Shown here: one piece after another, positions 1 to 9,300 of the stretch | Numbering within the stretch: position 1 is the first letter of the stretch | Layout of the letters: each line of letters begins with the position of its first letter | NCBI GenBank assembly: GCA_965249815.1 | Contig: CBDFMV010000003.1 | Span: 2,356,001 to 2,420,000, forward strand | Direction: 5' to 3' | Source: JAJAZB01 sp965249815 | GTDB taxonomy: Bacteria > Bacteroidota > Bacteroidia > Cytophagales > Spirosomataceae | DNA length: 64,000 nucleotides | Notes under the pieces: model-generated | What the model was told of the DNA's origin: nothing | The model's database searches: none | The model's input: only the letters and a program-made list of their open reading frames with translations | Translations under genes and position numbers: made by a program

Positions 1-1568
1 TTGTGTTCTTCCACAAATTGCCCGAACGCCTGCGTGGTTTTGCGCGGCACGTAAGCCACCCGCAGCAGCGTGCCCCAACCCCGCGACGGCGCGTCGACGA
101 GGTATTTGAGCCACGGAAACCGAAAGCCGTCGAGGTAGCCACCCACCTGCCAGCGCGGGGCGGGCGCGTATTTCCAGCCCAAATAGAGGCCCGTTTCGTT
201 GCTGTTCCGCGAGCTTTCGCCGAAAGCGCGGGCGTGAAAACTGTGAAAATTCCGGTCGTAGCGACGGAAAACCAGCGAGGCGTCGAACCGCCGCCCCAAA
301 CTTGCCAGCGCCCCGAGCACGGCCCCCACGCCACCCGACTGCGAGCGGGCGATTTCCCCGAAAAAATTGGCGTTGCGCCAGAGGTAATTGGCCTGGAGGC
401 TACCCACGAAGTTGTTTTTTCCCGAAAACTCAAACTGGTTGTAGGGCCGGGCGGATTTCTGGATGGCCACGTCGAAGGAGGTCTGGAGGAGCGTGGCCCC
501 GACCTGCACGCGGTTCAGCGCACCGCGCCACAACACGTTCAACCCCGCGTCCTGCTGCACAACCCGGCCCTTGTCGCCCACTTCGTTGGGCGTGCGGTGC
601 AGGCCGCTGGTTTGCAGGCTGCCGGTTGGGTCGGTGGTGGCGGTCGAGTCGTCATCGGGCAGGTTGGCGTCACGGCGGAGGCGCGAGAAGAAGGGCGTCA
701 GTTCCCAGCGCCCAACCTGGTACGTGGCCGCCGCCCCGCGCAGCAGGCCCCACTCCGTGGCTGAGGTGTAGGGCCGGATGCCGAGGTGACTCCGCCGGGC
801 AGTGAGCACGGTTTCCGACCCTTTTCCCAGAAAAAAACCACCCGCCAGTACGAGGCCCTGCCCGAATTGAAGCTGGTAGTCGCCGACGGTCGCGGCTTTC
901 CAGTGGCCCCGGTTCCGCACCAGCAGGTGGGCGGAGATGAAATCGGCCCCGTAGCGGTGCGTGGCGGGGTCGAAAATGAGTTGTTCGCCGGGGTCTTTTT
1001 CCAGCGTGAACCCGCCTTCGAGGCCGTTTTTGCCAAAAAATTTCAACCGGGCGTACAGTTGCGCCGGGCCGCCGAGGTACCGCTGCGGGTACGTACCGTT
1101 TTTGCTCGGTTCGCCGGGTTGGTAGCCGCGTTTGGGTTCCACGTCGCGCTCGGCGCGCAGGAGCAGGAAGCTTTGCCGGTCGGCGCGCAGGCTCAGGCCG
1201 AGGGCGTCGCGCACTTCCACGAAGGGCAGCAGGCGGTAAATTAGGGGCAAGTCGAAGCCCGGCACGGCCTGCAATTCGTACACCGACGCCAGCGGCCCGA
1301 CCTGCTGCCGGTAGGCCAGGAAGGCGCTCAGTTGCCGTTCGTCGAGCAGATAAAGGCTGGCCAGGTCGTCGGGGGTGCAGGTGTTGAGGTCGAGCGGGTT
1401 GAGGTAGATTTGGTAAAGCGCCTCGCCTGCTTCGGCGTAGTCGAGGTCCTGCGTGGGCACGGGCAGCAGGTTCTGGGCCAGTTCGCGCGGGTTGAAGTCG
1501 CGGCGCGGGTATTCCTGCGCGTGGGCGACGGAGCCAAGAAGGAGGACGAAAAAAACGGTACGCAGCAC
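1..1568 (-). CDS. Secreted helix-hairpin-helix (ComEA-like) protein, C-terminus cut by window edge
   Basis: Reads continuously on the minus strand from 1568 to the left edge (522 codons, no stop reached), so it is partial. The start is GTG at 1566-1568, because the only other in-frame candidates before an upstream TAA are ATC and ATT; it gives a clean signal peptide (LRTVFFVLLLGSVAHAQ). Residues about 45-110 look like helix-hairpin-helix repeats (LDLNTCTPDDLASLYLLDE, then QAVPGFDLPLIYRLLPF). The rest is rich in alternating aromatic/polar strands, as expected for an outer-membrane or surface beta protein. Large HhH proteins of this layout are common and uncharacterised in Cytophagales. DNA binding or uptake is only suggested by the HhH motif. 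Confidence 0.8.
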   Translation of the reverse strand, partial: MLRTVFFVLLLGSVAHAQEYPRRDFNPRELAQNLLPVPTQDLDYAEAGEALYQIYLNPLDLNTCTPDDLASLYLLDERQLSAFLAYRQQVGPLASVYELQAVPGFDLPLIYRLLPFVEVRDALGLSLRADRQSFLLLRAERDVEPKRGYQPGEPSKNGTYPQRYLGGPAQLYARLKFFGKNGLEGGFTLEKDPGEQLIFDPATHRYGADFISAHLLVRNRGHWKAATVGDYQLQFGQGLVLAGGFFLGKGSETVLTARRSHLGIRPYTSATEWGLLRGAAATYQVGRWELTPFFSRLRRDANLPDDDSTATTDPTGSLQTSGLHRTPNEVGDKGRVVQQDAGLNVLWRGALNRVQVGATLLQTSFDVAIQKSARPYNQFEFSGKNNFVGSLQANYLWRNANFFGEIARSQSGGVGAVLGALASLGRRFDASLVFRRYDRNFHSFHARAFGESSRNSNETGLYLGWKYAPAPRWQVGGYLDGFRFPWLKYLVDAPSRGWGTLLRVAYVPRKTTQAFGQFVEEH

Positions 1569-1709
1569 GGCAATGGCAGGTCGGGTGACGGGCCGAAACT
1601 GGGCGATTGAGCGCTGAAAACGAAACCGTTAAATAAATTTCTGCGGATAAAAAGACTGAACGGGTAAATAGACCTAACAGGTTTTAAAAACCGGTTCGGT
1701 CTCCGTCGG

Positions 1710-2906
1710 TTACCCCTGAAACCGCCGCTGCACGATTTCGTAAAACTCGTCGGCTTCGTCGGGGTTCATGCGCCAGTGGTACTTGGGGCCGTACACGCGG
1801 TTCATCAGTTCTTTGGCCTCGGCAAAACCCCGGCAGTGTTCGAGGTCGTCGATGGCGATGTGGTAGGCCACCGAGTCACCGTTGAACAACTGGTTGATGA
1901 ACGTGAATTTCTGGTTGAGCGAAATGCTCTGGTGAATGCTCTCGACGGGTTTCCGCTGAAACGCACCGGCCAGGGTTTCGGCGGGCGCGTCTTTGGCCAG
2001 CACTTCGTTGACGGTGGGCTGCTCGCTCTGAAACTGTTCGTTGAGGCTGCCCGGCACGGAGACGCCGCCCGAATTGCCGTTGGGCTGGCCATTGGCAACA
2101 AAGGCCGGTTCGGACCGGGCGGGTTCGGGCGCGGGCCGCACCGGCTCGGGTGGCGCGGCCACGGGTGCCGGTGCGGACGGGCGCGCCGGTCGGGTGACCG
2201 GGGGCAGGTCGTCGGCAAGGTCGAAAAACGAGCGGGTGGCTTTCGGTGCGGTGGGCGGGGCGGCGTCGGCCCAGAATGGCATGGCGCGGTAGAGCGCGGA
2301 GCGGTCGAGGGGCACTTTTTCCGAAAACCGCGCCAGCACGGCGTCCACGACCTCGGTCGGGTCGGCGGCGGAAGCCAACTCGCCGAGCCAGTTCAGGGCC
2401 TGGGTGACGTAAGTTTCCGGCTGCGTGTCGAGGCGCTCGGCCAGCCCCTGCACGATGCCCCGATGGAGGCGCACGTAGCGGAGCAGGCCCTTCAGATCAT
2501 CGGCGCGGAACACGAAATCGGGGCGTTCGCGGAGGTAGTTTTCAAAATAATCCAGTGGTTCGAGCAGCAGGTGCAGGGCCTGGCGGGTGGCACCCGCCAG
2601 GAGGGGTTCAAACGCCTCGCGCCGGATGGCGATGTGCTGCGAGGCCACGTTCATCAGGGCCTGAAGGGCCGTTTTTACTTCGTCGTTGTCAAAATCGAAA
2701 TACGGGCTGCGAAACGCCAGCGCGTCGGTTTTCCAGGACTCGTACAGATCTTTCACCACGAACAGATTCACCTGCTGAGTGGCACTGAGTTCGAGCAATT
2801 GCGGGCCGTTGATGAAGTCGTGTCGGGCGAAAAACTCGTCACCCAACCGAGCGGCGTAAGCGCGGGCGTAGGTGTCGAGGGCCGTCGCGTCGAGTTTGGC
2901 AGGCAT
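1710..2906 (-). CDS. Conserved Bacteroidota protein of unknown function
   Basis: 398 residues from ATG at 2906; a TTG two codons upstream is the alternative. The N-terminal ~210 residues are predicted mostly helical, then comes a Pro/Ala-rich linker (about 225-285), and a compact C-terminal part (about 300-398) with the segment SISLNQKFTFINQLFNGDS followed by EAKELMNRVYGPKYHW. No signal peptide or membrane segment, so cytoplasmic. No catalytic motif recognised. A near-consensus -7 box (CATTTTTG) sits three bases before the ATG on the coding strand, suggesting a very short leader. Function unknown. Confidence 0.75.
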   Translation of the reverse strand: MPAKLDATALDTYARAYAARLGDEFFARHDFINGPQLLELSATQQVNLFVVKDLYESWKTDALAFRSPYFDFDNDEVKTALQALMNVASQHIAIRREAFEPLLAGATRQALHLLLEPLDYFENYLRERPDFVFRADDLKGLLRYVRLHRGIVQGLAERLDTQPETYVTQALNWLGELASAADPTEVVDAVLARFSEKVPLDRSALYRAMPFWADAAPPTAPKATRSFFDLADDLPPVTRPARPSAPAPVAAPPEPVRPAPEPARSEPAFVANGQPNGNSGGVSVPGSLNEQFQSEQPTVNEVLAKDAPAETLAGAFQRKPVESIHQSISLNQKFTFINQLFNGDSVAYHIAIDDLEHCRGFAEAKELMNRVYGPKYHWRMNPDEADEFYEIVQRRFQG

Positions 2907-3112
2907 GGGCAAAAATGGGGCTTATTGGCGTGGGTGAAACGGCTTCACGGTGAACGGCTTACGCAGCAACGGCGGATTGGGCGGGCATTCAAGCGTTTCA
3001 GGACTGCCTGAAAATGCGTTGTTTTGTAAAAGTACTCAGGTAACGGAAATCTCCGCCGCCGAATTTTTTCACGGTGTTGGTTTTCTACCCCACAAAAGAC
3101 GTGCCGATGTTT

Positions 3113-3197
3113 CAGGAGCCAGGAGTCAGAATTCGAGAGACAGTAGAAAATGCAACGGGCCTTTCTGCCGACTCCTGAATTCCGACTCCTGACTCCT
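3113..3197. repeat. Imperfect inverted repeat upstream of tdk
   Basis: CAGGAGCCAGGAGTCAGA at 3113-3130 is mirrored by TCCGACTCCTGACTCCTC at 3180-3197; each arm is itself built of repeated GGAGTC/GACTCC. It ends 11 bases before the tdk ATG, so it must lie in or at the tdk leader. Confidence 0.75.
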
Positions 3198-3208
3198 CCC
3201 CCAGAACC

Positions 3209-3787
3209 ATGTTTATCGAACCCCGAAATGGCAAAACCGGTAGCCACGCCCACACGGGCTGGCTGGAGGTGGTTTGCGGCTCGATGTTTTCGGGCAAAAC
3301 CGAAGAATTGATTCGCCGCCTCAACCGGGCTTTGATCGCCCGCCAAAAGGTCGAAATTTTCAAACCCGCGCTCGACACGCGCTACCACGAGGCGCACATC
3401 GTGTCGCACAGCGACCTGCGCATTCACTCCACGCCCGTGCAGACGGCCGAGCAAATTCTGCTGCTGGCGGGCGACTGCGACGTGGTGGGCATCGACGAAG
3501 CCCAGTTTTTCGACGCCCACATCGTGGAGGTGTGCAACGCCCTGGCCAACGGCGGTAAGCGGGTCATCGTGGCCGGGCTGGACATGGATTTTCAGGGGAA
3601 ACCCTTTGGCTGTATGCCCCAACTGGTGGCCGTGGCCGAGTACGTCACGAAGGTCCACGCCATTTGCGTGGTGTGCGGCGAAATCGCCAATTATTCGTAC
3701 CGCACGGCCCCCTCGCAGGAGCGGATCCTGTTGGGCGAAACCGAAAGCTACGAAGCGCGGTGTCGGCGCCATTTTTACGAGCGCTGA
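3209..3787 (+). CDS. tdk: Thymidine kinase
   Basis: 192 residues, normal length for type II thymidine kinases; phosphorylates thymidine with ATP in the salvage pathway, cytoplasmic. Walker A GSMFSGKT at residues 24-31, Walker B/catalytic region GIDEAQFF with Asp96-Glu97, lasso-domain cysteines in CVVCGE and near the C-terminus (ARCRRHF). Start ATG at 3209. Stands alone between a minus-strand unknown gene and a minus-strand serine hydrolase; a second pyrimidine salvage gene (udk) lies about 1.8 kb downstream. Its leader overlaps an inverted repeat. Confidence 0.95.
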   Translation: MFIEPRNGKTGSHAHTGWLEVVCGSMFSGKTEELIRRLNRALIARQKVEIFKPALDTRYHEAHIVSHSDLRIHSTPVQTAEQILLLAGDCDVVGIDEAQFFDAHIVEVCNALANGGKRVIVAGLDMDFQGKPFGCMPQLVAVAEYVTKVHAICVVCGEIANYSYRTAPSQERILLGETESYEARCRRHFYER

Positions 3788-3806
3788 ACAAAATACCTCC
3801 CCAGTC

Positions 3807-3912
3807 CGTCGTTGCGAGCGCAGCGAAGCAATCTGTTCCCACCAGCTAAAACATTTCGGAGGACTGGGTCGAGCCGGTGGCAGGGGATTGCCTCGCTGCG
3901 TTCGCAATGACG
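3807..3912. repeat. Interspersed inverted repeat, 'CATTGCGAG' family, copy 1
   Basis: CGTCGTTGCGAGCGCAGCGA at 3807 onward, ending GCAATC at 3833, is mirrored by GATTGCC...GCAATGACG at 3886-3912. It lies between the convergent ends of tdk and the 3944 hydrolase. Two relatives occur at 26442-26586 and 43669-43930. Confidence 0.8.
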
Positions 3913-3943
3913 GGCTTGGGCAGTCCGCCGCTCTGAAGTTTTC

Positions 3944-5470
3944 TTATTGCTTCACAAACGAATAGCCCCCGTACTCCACAAAATCATTCACCTTCACGTC
4001 CATCCCGACGACCTTGCCGTTTTCGACCCGGAACGGCAGCGGGTGGGTGCCCATCGTCGGGTTGGGAAACGCGGCCAGGAAGCGGTTTTCGCCCAGGGGC
4101 CGGAGCGTGGTCGTCAGGGTGGGGTGGTGTTCGAGGCGCAGCACGAGGCCGCCGTCGGCGGTGGGCGTAACCTCGGCAGCGCCGTACACCGGGTGCTGGT
4201 AGCGGCCCGCGTAGGCGGTCAGCGGCAGGCTGGGGTTGGGCTTTTTGGCGGCTTCGGCGCGCAGGTTGGCGAGGCGGTCGCGATCCAGCCGGTCGTTTTC
4301 GCGGAAACCGTTCAGGAAAAGTTCGCTAAAATTTTTGTACGGCTGGCCCAGAAACGCGTCCTGGATTTGCAGGCGCAGGGCGTCGTAAAACCCGTTGGCG
4401 TCGGTGTTGGTGAAAACGAGAATGCCGAGGCGCTCTTCGGGCAAAAAACAAGTGCTGCTCACGAAGCCATCCACGCCGCCGGTGTGGGCAATGACCCGCC
4501 GTCCGGCGTAATCCTGCACAAACCAACCCAGCGCGTACAACCCGAACTGGCTCGGCAGCAAACCCGATTTCTGACCGCTGACGATGGTTTGCGGCTGCCA
4601 GGTTTTCAGGATCGCACTTTTCGGAATGATTTGTTTCCCCTCGAATTTTCCCGTGTCGAGTTGCATCAGCAGCCAGTTGGCGTGTTCGCGGGCGCTGGTG
4701 GCGATGCTGCCCGCCGGGGCGAGGTTGTCGATGCCCGGGTAGGGGAGTTTGAGCAGCCTGCCCTCGACCCAGGTGTGGCTGGCGGCGGCGTTTTGCGCGG
4801 CGGGCATTTCGGCGGAAAGCGCCAGGGCGCGGGTCATGTTGAGCGGTTTGAAAATCCTTTCCCGGATGAAAGCCTCCCAACTCATTCCCCCGGAGGCCAC
4901 CGGCACCACCTCGCCTGCCGTCAGGAAGGCGGCGTTGCAGTAGCCGTAGCGGGTGCGGAAGCCGTAGGGCGGTGGGTTCAGGCCGAATTTCTGCATCACC
5001 TGTTTCCGGCTGAGGTCGGAGGTCCAGTACGTGAAATTACCCTGAAACGTGCGCAGGCCGCTGCGGTGGCAGAGCAAATCGGTGAGCGTGGCCTGCTGGG
5101 TAGCGCAGGCATCGTAAAGCCGGAAATCGGGCAGGTACTTCGTGACGGGGTCGGTGAGGGCGAGCTTGCCGTCGGCTTCGAGCAGGGCGAGCGCCGTGGC
5201 CGTGAAGGCCTTGGTGTTGGAGCCAATCATGAAAAGCGTGTTCTCGTCCACATTTTCGGGCTTGCCGAGTTCGCGTACGCCGTAGCCTTTGGCGAGTACG
5301 ACCTTGCCGTCTTTGACGATGGCCACCGACAGGCCGGGAAGGTGCCAGTCGCGCAGGCCGCGTTCGACGTAGGCGTCGAGGCTGTCGGTGACGAACCGGG
5401 GCAGTTGGCAGTACGCAGTGGGCAGTTGGCAGAAAGTAGCCAAAAACAAAAGGCAGACGAGTTTTTTCAT
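3944..5470 (-). CDS. Exported serine hydrolase, class C beta-lactamase/PBP4* type
   Basis: 508 residues from ATG 5470 (MKKLVCLLFLATFC, signal peptide ending near TAYCQ). Beta-lactamase-fold motifs are present: SxxK as S84-N-T-K87, YxN as Y177-C-N179, and HTG at 329-331 (IAHTGGVDGF). The last ~100 residues resemble the DUF3471-type accessory domain often following this fold. Such proteins act in the periplasm as D-aminopeptidases, esterases or peptidases; true beta-lactamase activity is unlikely for this length and context. Monocistronic, divergent from udk. The signal-peptide codons contain a short direct repeat (GGCAGTTGGCAG and variant). Confidence 0.88.
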   Translation of the reverse strand: MKKLVCLLFLATFCQLPTAYCQLPRFVTDSLDAYVERGLRDWHLPGLSVAIVKDGKVVLAKGYGVRELGKPENVDENTLFMIGSNTKAFTATALALLEADGKLALTDPVTKYLPDFRLYDACATQQATLTDLLCHRSGLRTFQGNFTYWTSDLSRKQVMQKFGLNPPPYGFRTRYGYCNAAFLTAGEVVPVASGGMSWEAFIRERIFKPLNMTRALALSAEMPAAQNAAASHTWVEGRLLKLPYPGIDNLAPAGSIATSAREHANWLLMQLDTGKFEGKQIIPKSAILKTWQPQTIVSGQKSGLLPSQFGLYALGWFVQDYAGRRVIAHTGGVDGFVSSTCFLPEERLGILVFTNTDANGFYDALRLQIQDAFLGQPYKNFSELFLNGFRENDRLDRDRLANLRAEAAKKPNPSLPLTAYAGRYQHPVYGAAEVTPTADGGLVLRLEHHPTLTTTLRPLGENRFLAAFPNPTMGTHPLPFRVENGKVVGMDVKVNDFVEYGGYSFVKQ

Positions 5471-5478
5471 GTGGGCGC

Positions 5479-5572
5479 TTCTCACAGATTCACACTAATT
5501 TTTTACAACAGATTTTACAGAAAAAGCGTCTGTGAACATCAGTGGAACAAATCTGTGAAAATCTGTGAGAAA
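5479..5572. repeat. Inverted repeat in the hydrolase/udk divergent gap
   Basis: TTCTCACAGATT near 5479 is mirrored by AATCTGTGAGAA ending near 5571, with additional internal ATCTGTGAA copies. It occupies most of the divergent intergenic region, just upstream of the udk promoter. Confidence 0.65.
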
Positions 5573-5601
5573 CACCTTCACGGCGCGGAAATACAAATCC
5601 C

Positions 5602-5609
5602 TATTTTTG
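5602..5609 (+). promoter_or_regulatory. Putative -7 promoter box of udk
   Basis: TATTTTTG matches the Bacteroidota -7 consensus TAnnTTTG exactly and ends only 8 bases before the udk ATG, implying an almost leaderless transcript. No convincing -33 element was recognised. Confidence 0.55.
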
Positions 5610-5617
5610 CGCCCGAT

Positions 5618-6271
5618 ATGCAAAAACCCTTCATCGTCGGCATCACCGGCGGCAGCGCCTCCGGCAAAACGTTGTTTCTTCAAAGCCTGCTGGCGGCGTT
5701 TTCGCCCCACGAAATCACGCTCATTTCCCAGGACAACTACTACAAAAACCTGGAATTCATCCCGAAAGACGAGAACGGCGTCCATAATTTCGACCTCCCG
5801 GAAACCATCGATCACGCCCGGTTTGCCGAACACATCCGCCGCCTGCACGAGCGCGAAACGGTGACGACCCGCGAGTACACCTTCAACAACCCCAACGTGG
5901 TGCCCCGCGAACTGACCTACCGCCCCACGCCCATCATCGTGGTGGAGGGGCTGTTCGTGTTTTACTTCAAGGACATTTACCAGCAACTCGACCTGAAGGT
6001 GTTCATCGCTTCCAAAAACAAGGTCAAACTCAGCCGCCGCATCGCCCGCGACCAGGTGGAGCGCGACATCGCCCTGGCGACGATTCTCTACCAGTGGGAG
6101 CACCACGTGCGGCCCACCTACCAGAAATACATCAAACCTTACAAATCGAAGGCCGACGTGGTGATTCCCAACAACCGGCATTTCAAACGGGGCCTGGAAA
6201 TGATGATTTGCTACCTGCGCCAGCAGATTGCCGGACGCCCCGAACTCCTGCCCGCCGACCCCGCCCGTTGA
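5618..6271 (+). CDS. udk: Uridine kinase
   Basis: 217 residues, the usual size. Phosphorylates uridine and cytidine to UMP/CMP using ATP or GTP; cytoplasmic pyrimidine salvage. P-loop GGSASGKT at 11-18, QDNYYK substrate segment, DxPE-type NFDLPETIDH, IVVEGLFVFY Walker B region, RRIARDQVERD LID-like region. ATG at 5618 is chosen because the P-loop is then at the canonical distance and a promoter box lies 8 bases upstream; the open frame continues far upstream only as antisense of the hydrolase gene. Confidence 0.95.
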   Translation: MQKPFIVGITGGSASGKTLFLQSLLAAFSPHEITLISQDNYYKNLEFIPKDENGVHNFDLPETIDHARFAEHIRRLHERETVTTREYTFNNPNVVPRELTYRPTPIIVVEGLFVFYFKDIYQQLDLKVFIASKNKVKLSRRIARDQVERDIALATILYQWEHHVRPTYQKYIKPYKSKADVVIPNNRHFKRGLEMMICYLRQQIAGRPELLPADPAR

Positions 6272-6291
6272 GATAGTTCAACGGATTCTTC

Positions 6292-6299
6292 TATTTTTG
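6292..6299 (+). promoter_or_regulatory. Putative -7 promoter box of the hybrid kinase gene
   Basis: TATTTTTG, exact TAnnTTTG match, 20 bases after the udk stop and 66 bases before the kinase ATG. It suggests that the kinase is transcribed separately from udk. Confidence 0.45.
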
Positions 6300-6365
6300 G
6301 GCTTCCTTCCTCCACCTTCCGAAAAAATACCCCTCGCTGCGTATGCCAAACGTTTCCCTTTTTTC

Positions 6366-9300
6366 ATGGATTTTAGTACGGTTGCCTCGTTAGAATTTCT
6401 GGCTGGTGGTGGTGAAACGGGCGCGCTCATCCGCTCCAAAGACTGGTCGCAAACGCCCCTCGGCCCACCCGAAACCTGGCCGCAAAGTCTTAAAACCTGC
6501 GTCCGCATCGTGCTGACGTCCCGTCAGCCCATGTTCGTGTGGTGGGGCAACGACCTCATCAACCTCTACAACGACGCGTACCGGGCCATCGTCGGGGGCA
6601 AACACCCCGGCGCACTGGGGCAACCGGCCTCGGTGGTGTGGCACGAAATCTGGGACGAGGTCGGGCCACGCGCCGAAACGGCCCTGCGCCATAACGTGGG
6701 CACCTACGACGAAGCCCTACTCCTGCTCATGGAGCGCAACGGGTACACCGAAGAAACCTACTACACCTTTTCATACAGCCCGGTGCCCGGCGACCACGGT
6801 CGCCCCGAGGGCATCATCTGCGCCAATACCGACGACACCCAACGCATCGTGGGTGAGCGGCAACTGCGCACCCTCACCGCGCTGGGCAAAAACGCCACGG
6901 CCAGCAAAACCCTCGTGGACGCTTACGAAAAAACCGTCCGGGTTTTGGCCGAAAACGGGGCGGATTTCCCCTTTCTGGCCTTGTACGAACTTGAAAATGA
7001 CGGCACCGTGGCCCGACTGGTGGGCAAAAGTCTGGTCGATTTGCCCGAAAACGTAACCCCAGCGTCCGTGGACCTGACCGCTCCGGGCGGCGCGGGCCTG
7101 TTGGCGGGCAGCGTGGTGGATTCCGGTAAAATAGCGGTCGTCGAACACGTGCGGGCCCGATTCGGAACCCTGCCGTCGGGGCCTTGGGCGGAGTCGCCTG
7201 ATTGTGCCCTGCTCGTTCCGATTGCCCAGAGTGGCCAACGCCTGCCCTTTGCCGTGCTGGTAACTGGGTGCAATCCGTACCGGCAACTTGACGAAACCTA
7301 CCTGAGTTTTTTCGGCCTCGTGGCCGACCAGATCGCCACCAGCCTGACCAACGTGCGGGCTTACGAAGAAGAGCGCCGCCGGGCCGAAGCCCTGCGGGAG
7401 ATCGACCGGGCCAAAACGGCTTTTTTCAGCAACGTCAGCCACGAGTTCCGCACCCCGCTCACGCTGATGCTCGGACCCATCGAGGAAGCCCTCAAAGCCG
7501 ACTGGCAACTGCCCGCTCCCGTCCAAGAAAACCTCGAAATCGCCCACCGCAACGCCCTGCGCCTGCAAAAACTGGTCAACACCCTCCTCGATTTCAGCCG
7601 CATCGAAGCGGGTCGGATGCGGGCTTCTTACGAACCCACCGATCTGGCCGCGCTCACCACCGACCTGGCCAGCACCTTCCGCTCGGCCATCGAGCGGGTG
7701 GGCATGCGCTTGGTTGTAACGTGCCTGCCCTTGCCCGAAGCCGTGTACGTGGACCGCGAGATGTGGGAAAAAGTCGTGTTGAACCTGCTTTCCAACGCCT
7801 TCAAATACACCCTCGAAGGCCAGATTGTCCTGAGTCTGACCACCGAAGACGGTCAGGCTGTGCTGCGCGTACAGGATACGGGCGTGGGCATTCCCGAGGC
7901 CGAACTGCCCCGGCTTTTCGAGCGGTTTCACCGGGTGGCGGGTAGTCAGGGGCGCACCTTCGAGGGCACGGGCATCGGGCTTTCGCTCATCCGCGAACTG
8001 GTTGGGTTGCACGGCGGAAGCATCCGGGCCGAAAGCACACCGGGTCAGGGCAGTACATTTACGGTGCGGATTCCGCTGGGCAACGCCCATTTGCCCGCCG
8101 AATTCGTTGTTGACCAACCGCCGCGCCCGATAACCGCTCCCTACGCCGACCCGTTTCGGACCGAAGCCCTGGGGTTGCTGCCCGTGTCTCTGACCGAACA
8201 ACAGGCCATTTTTGCGGAAAAAACGGATTTTGGCGGGAAAGCCCACATCGTGCTGGCCGACGACAACGCCGACATGCGGGCCTACGTGCAGCGGCTACTC
8301 GAACCACACTACCGCGTCAGCGTGGCTGCCGATGGGCAGGAAGCGCGCCGTCTGGTGGCGCAGCACCGGCCCGACCTGGTGCTGAGCGACGTGATGATGC
8401 CCGTCATGGACGGCCTCGAACTGCTGAAAACGCTCAAGGCCGACGCCCAGACGGCCCCCATTCCCGTGGTGCTGCTCTCGGCAAGGGCGGGCGAGGAGGC
8501 CTCCATCGAAGGCTACGAAGCCGGGGCCGACGATTACCTGGTGAAGCCCTTTTCGGCCAACGAACTGCTGGCGCGGGTGCGGGCGCAGTTGAAGATTGCC
8601 CGCATCCGTTCGGAAAACGAGCGGCGCCTGCAAAACCTTTTCGAGCAGGCACCCGTGGGCATCGCCATTTTGCGAGGCTCTGACTACACCTTTGAATTGG
8701 TCAACGACTTTTACGTTAAAATGGCCAAACGGGGGCAGCCCAGCGAAATCGTGGGTAAACCGCTTCTGGAGGCCATGCCCGAACTCGAAGGGCAGGGCTT
8801 CGAGCAGTTACTAAGCAACGTGGTGGAAACGGGCGTACCGTTCGTGGCAAAAGAGCGGCCAGCTCAACTGCTGCGGGACGGCCAGCTTGAAACGATTTAC
8901 ATCAACTTTTCTTACCAACCCCTGCCCGCGCCCGATTCGGGGGTATTCGTGGTAGTCACGGACGTGACCGAGTCCGTGCTGGCCCGTCGTCGGGTAGAGG
9001 AAAGCGAGAGCCGCTTCCGCCAACTGGCCGACTCCATGCCCCAGATGGTCTGGAGCACCCTGCCCGACGGCTACCACGATTTTTACAACCAACGCTGGTA
9101 CGACTTCACGGGCCTCAGCTACGAGCAGACCAAAGCGGAAGGATGGGCCAACGTGCTTCACCCCGACGATTACGACCGCACCTGGGCGGTGTGGCAGGAG
9201 TCGCTGAAAACCGGGAAAATTTACGAAATCGAATACCGGATGCGCCGCTACGACGAGGCGTACGTCTGGCAATTGGGCCGGGCCTTGCCCGTGCGCGACG

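Noticed and set aside
3..1610. Long plus-strand and alternate-frame open frames over the left-edge gene
   Set aside because: Their translations are low-complexity Arg/Gly/Val-rich; the minus-strand frame with signal peptide and HhH motifs explains the DNA.
3947..5617. Apparent 5' extension of udk by more than 550 codons
   Set aside because: That stretch is antisense of the serine hydrolase; the P-loop distance and the promoter box place the udk start at 5618.
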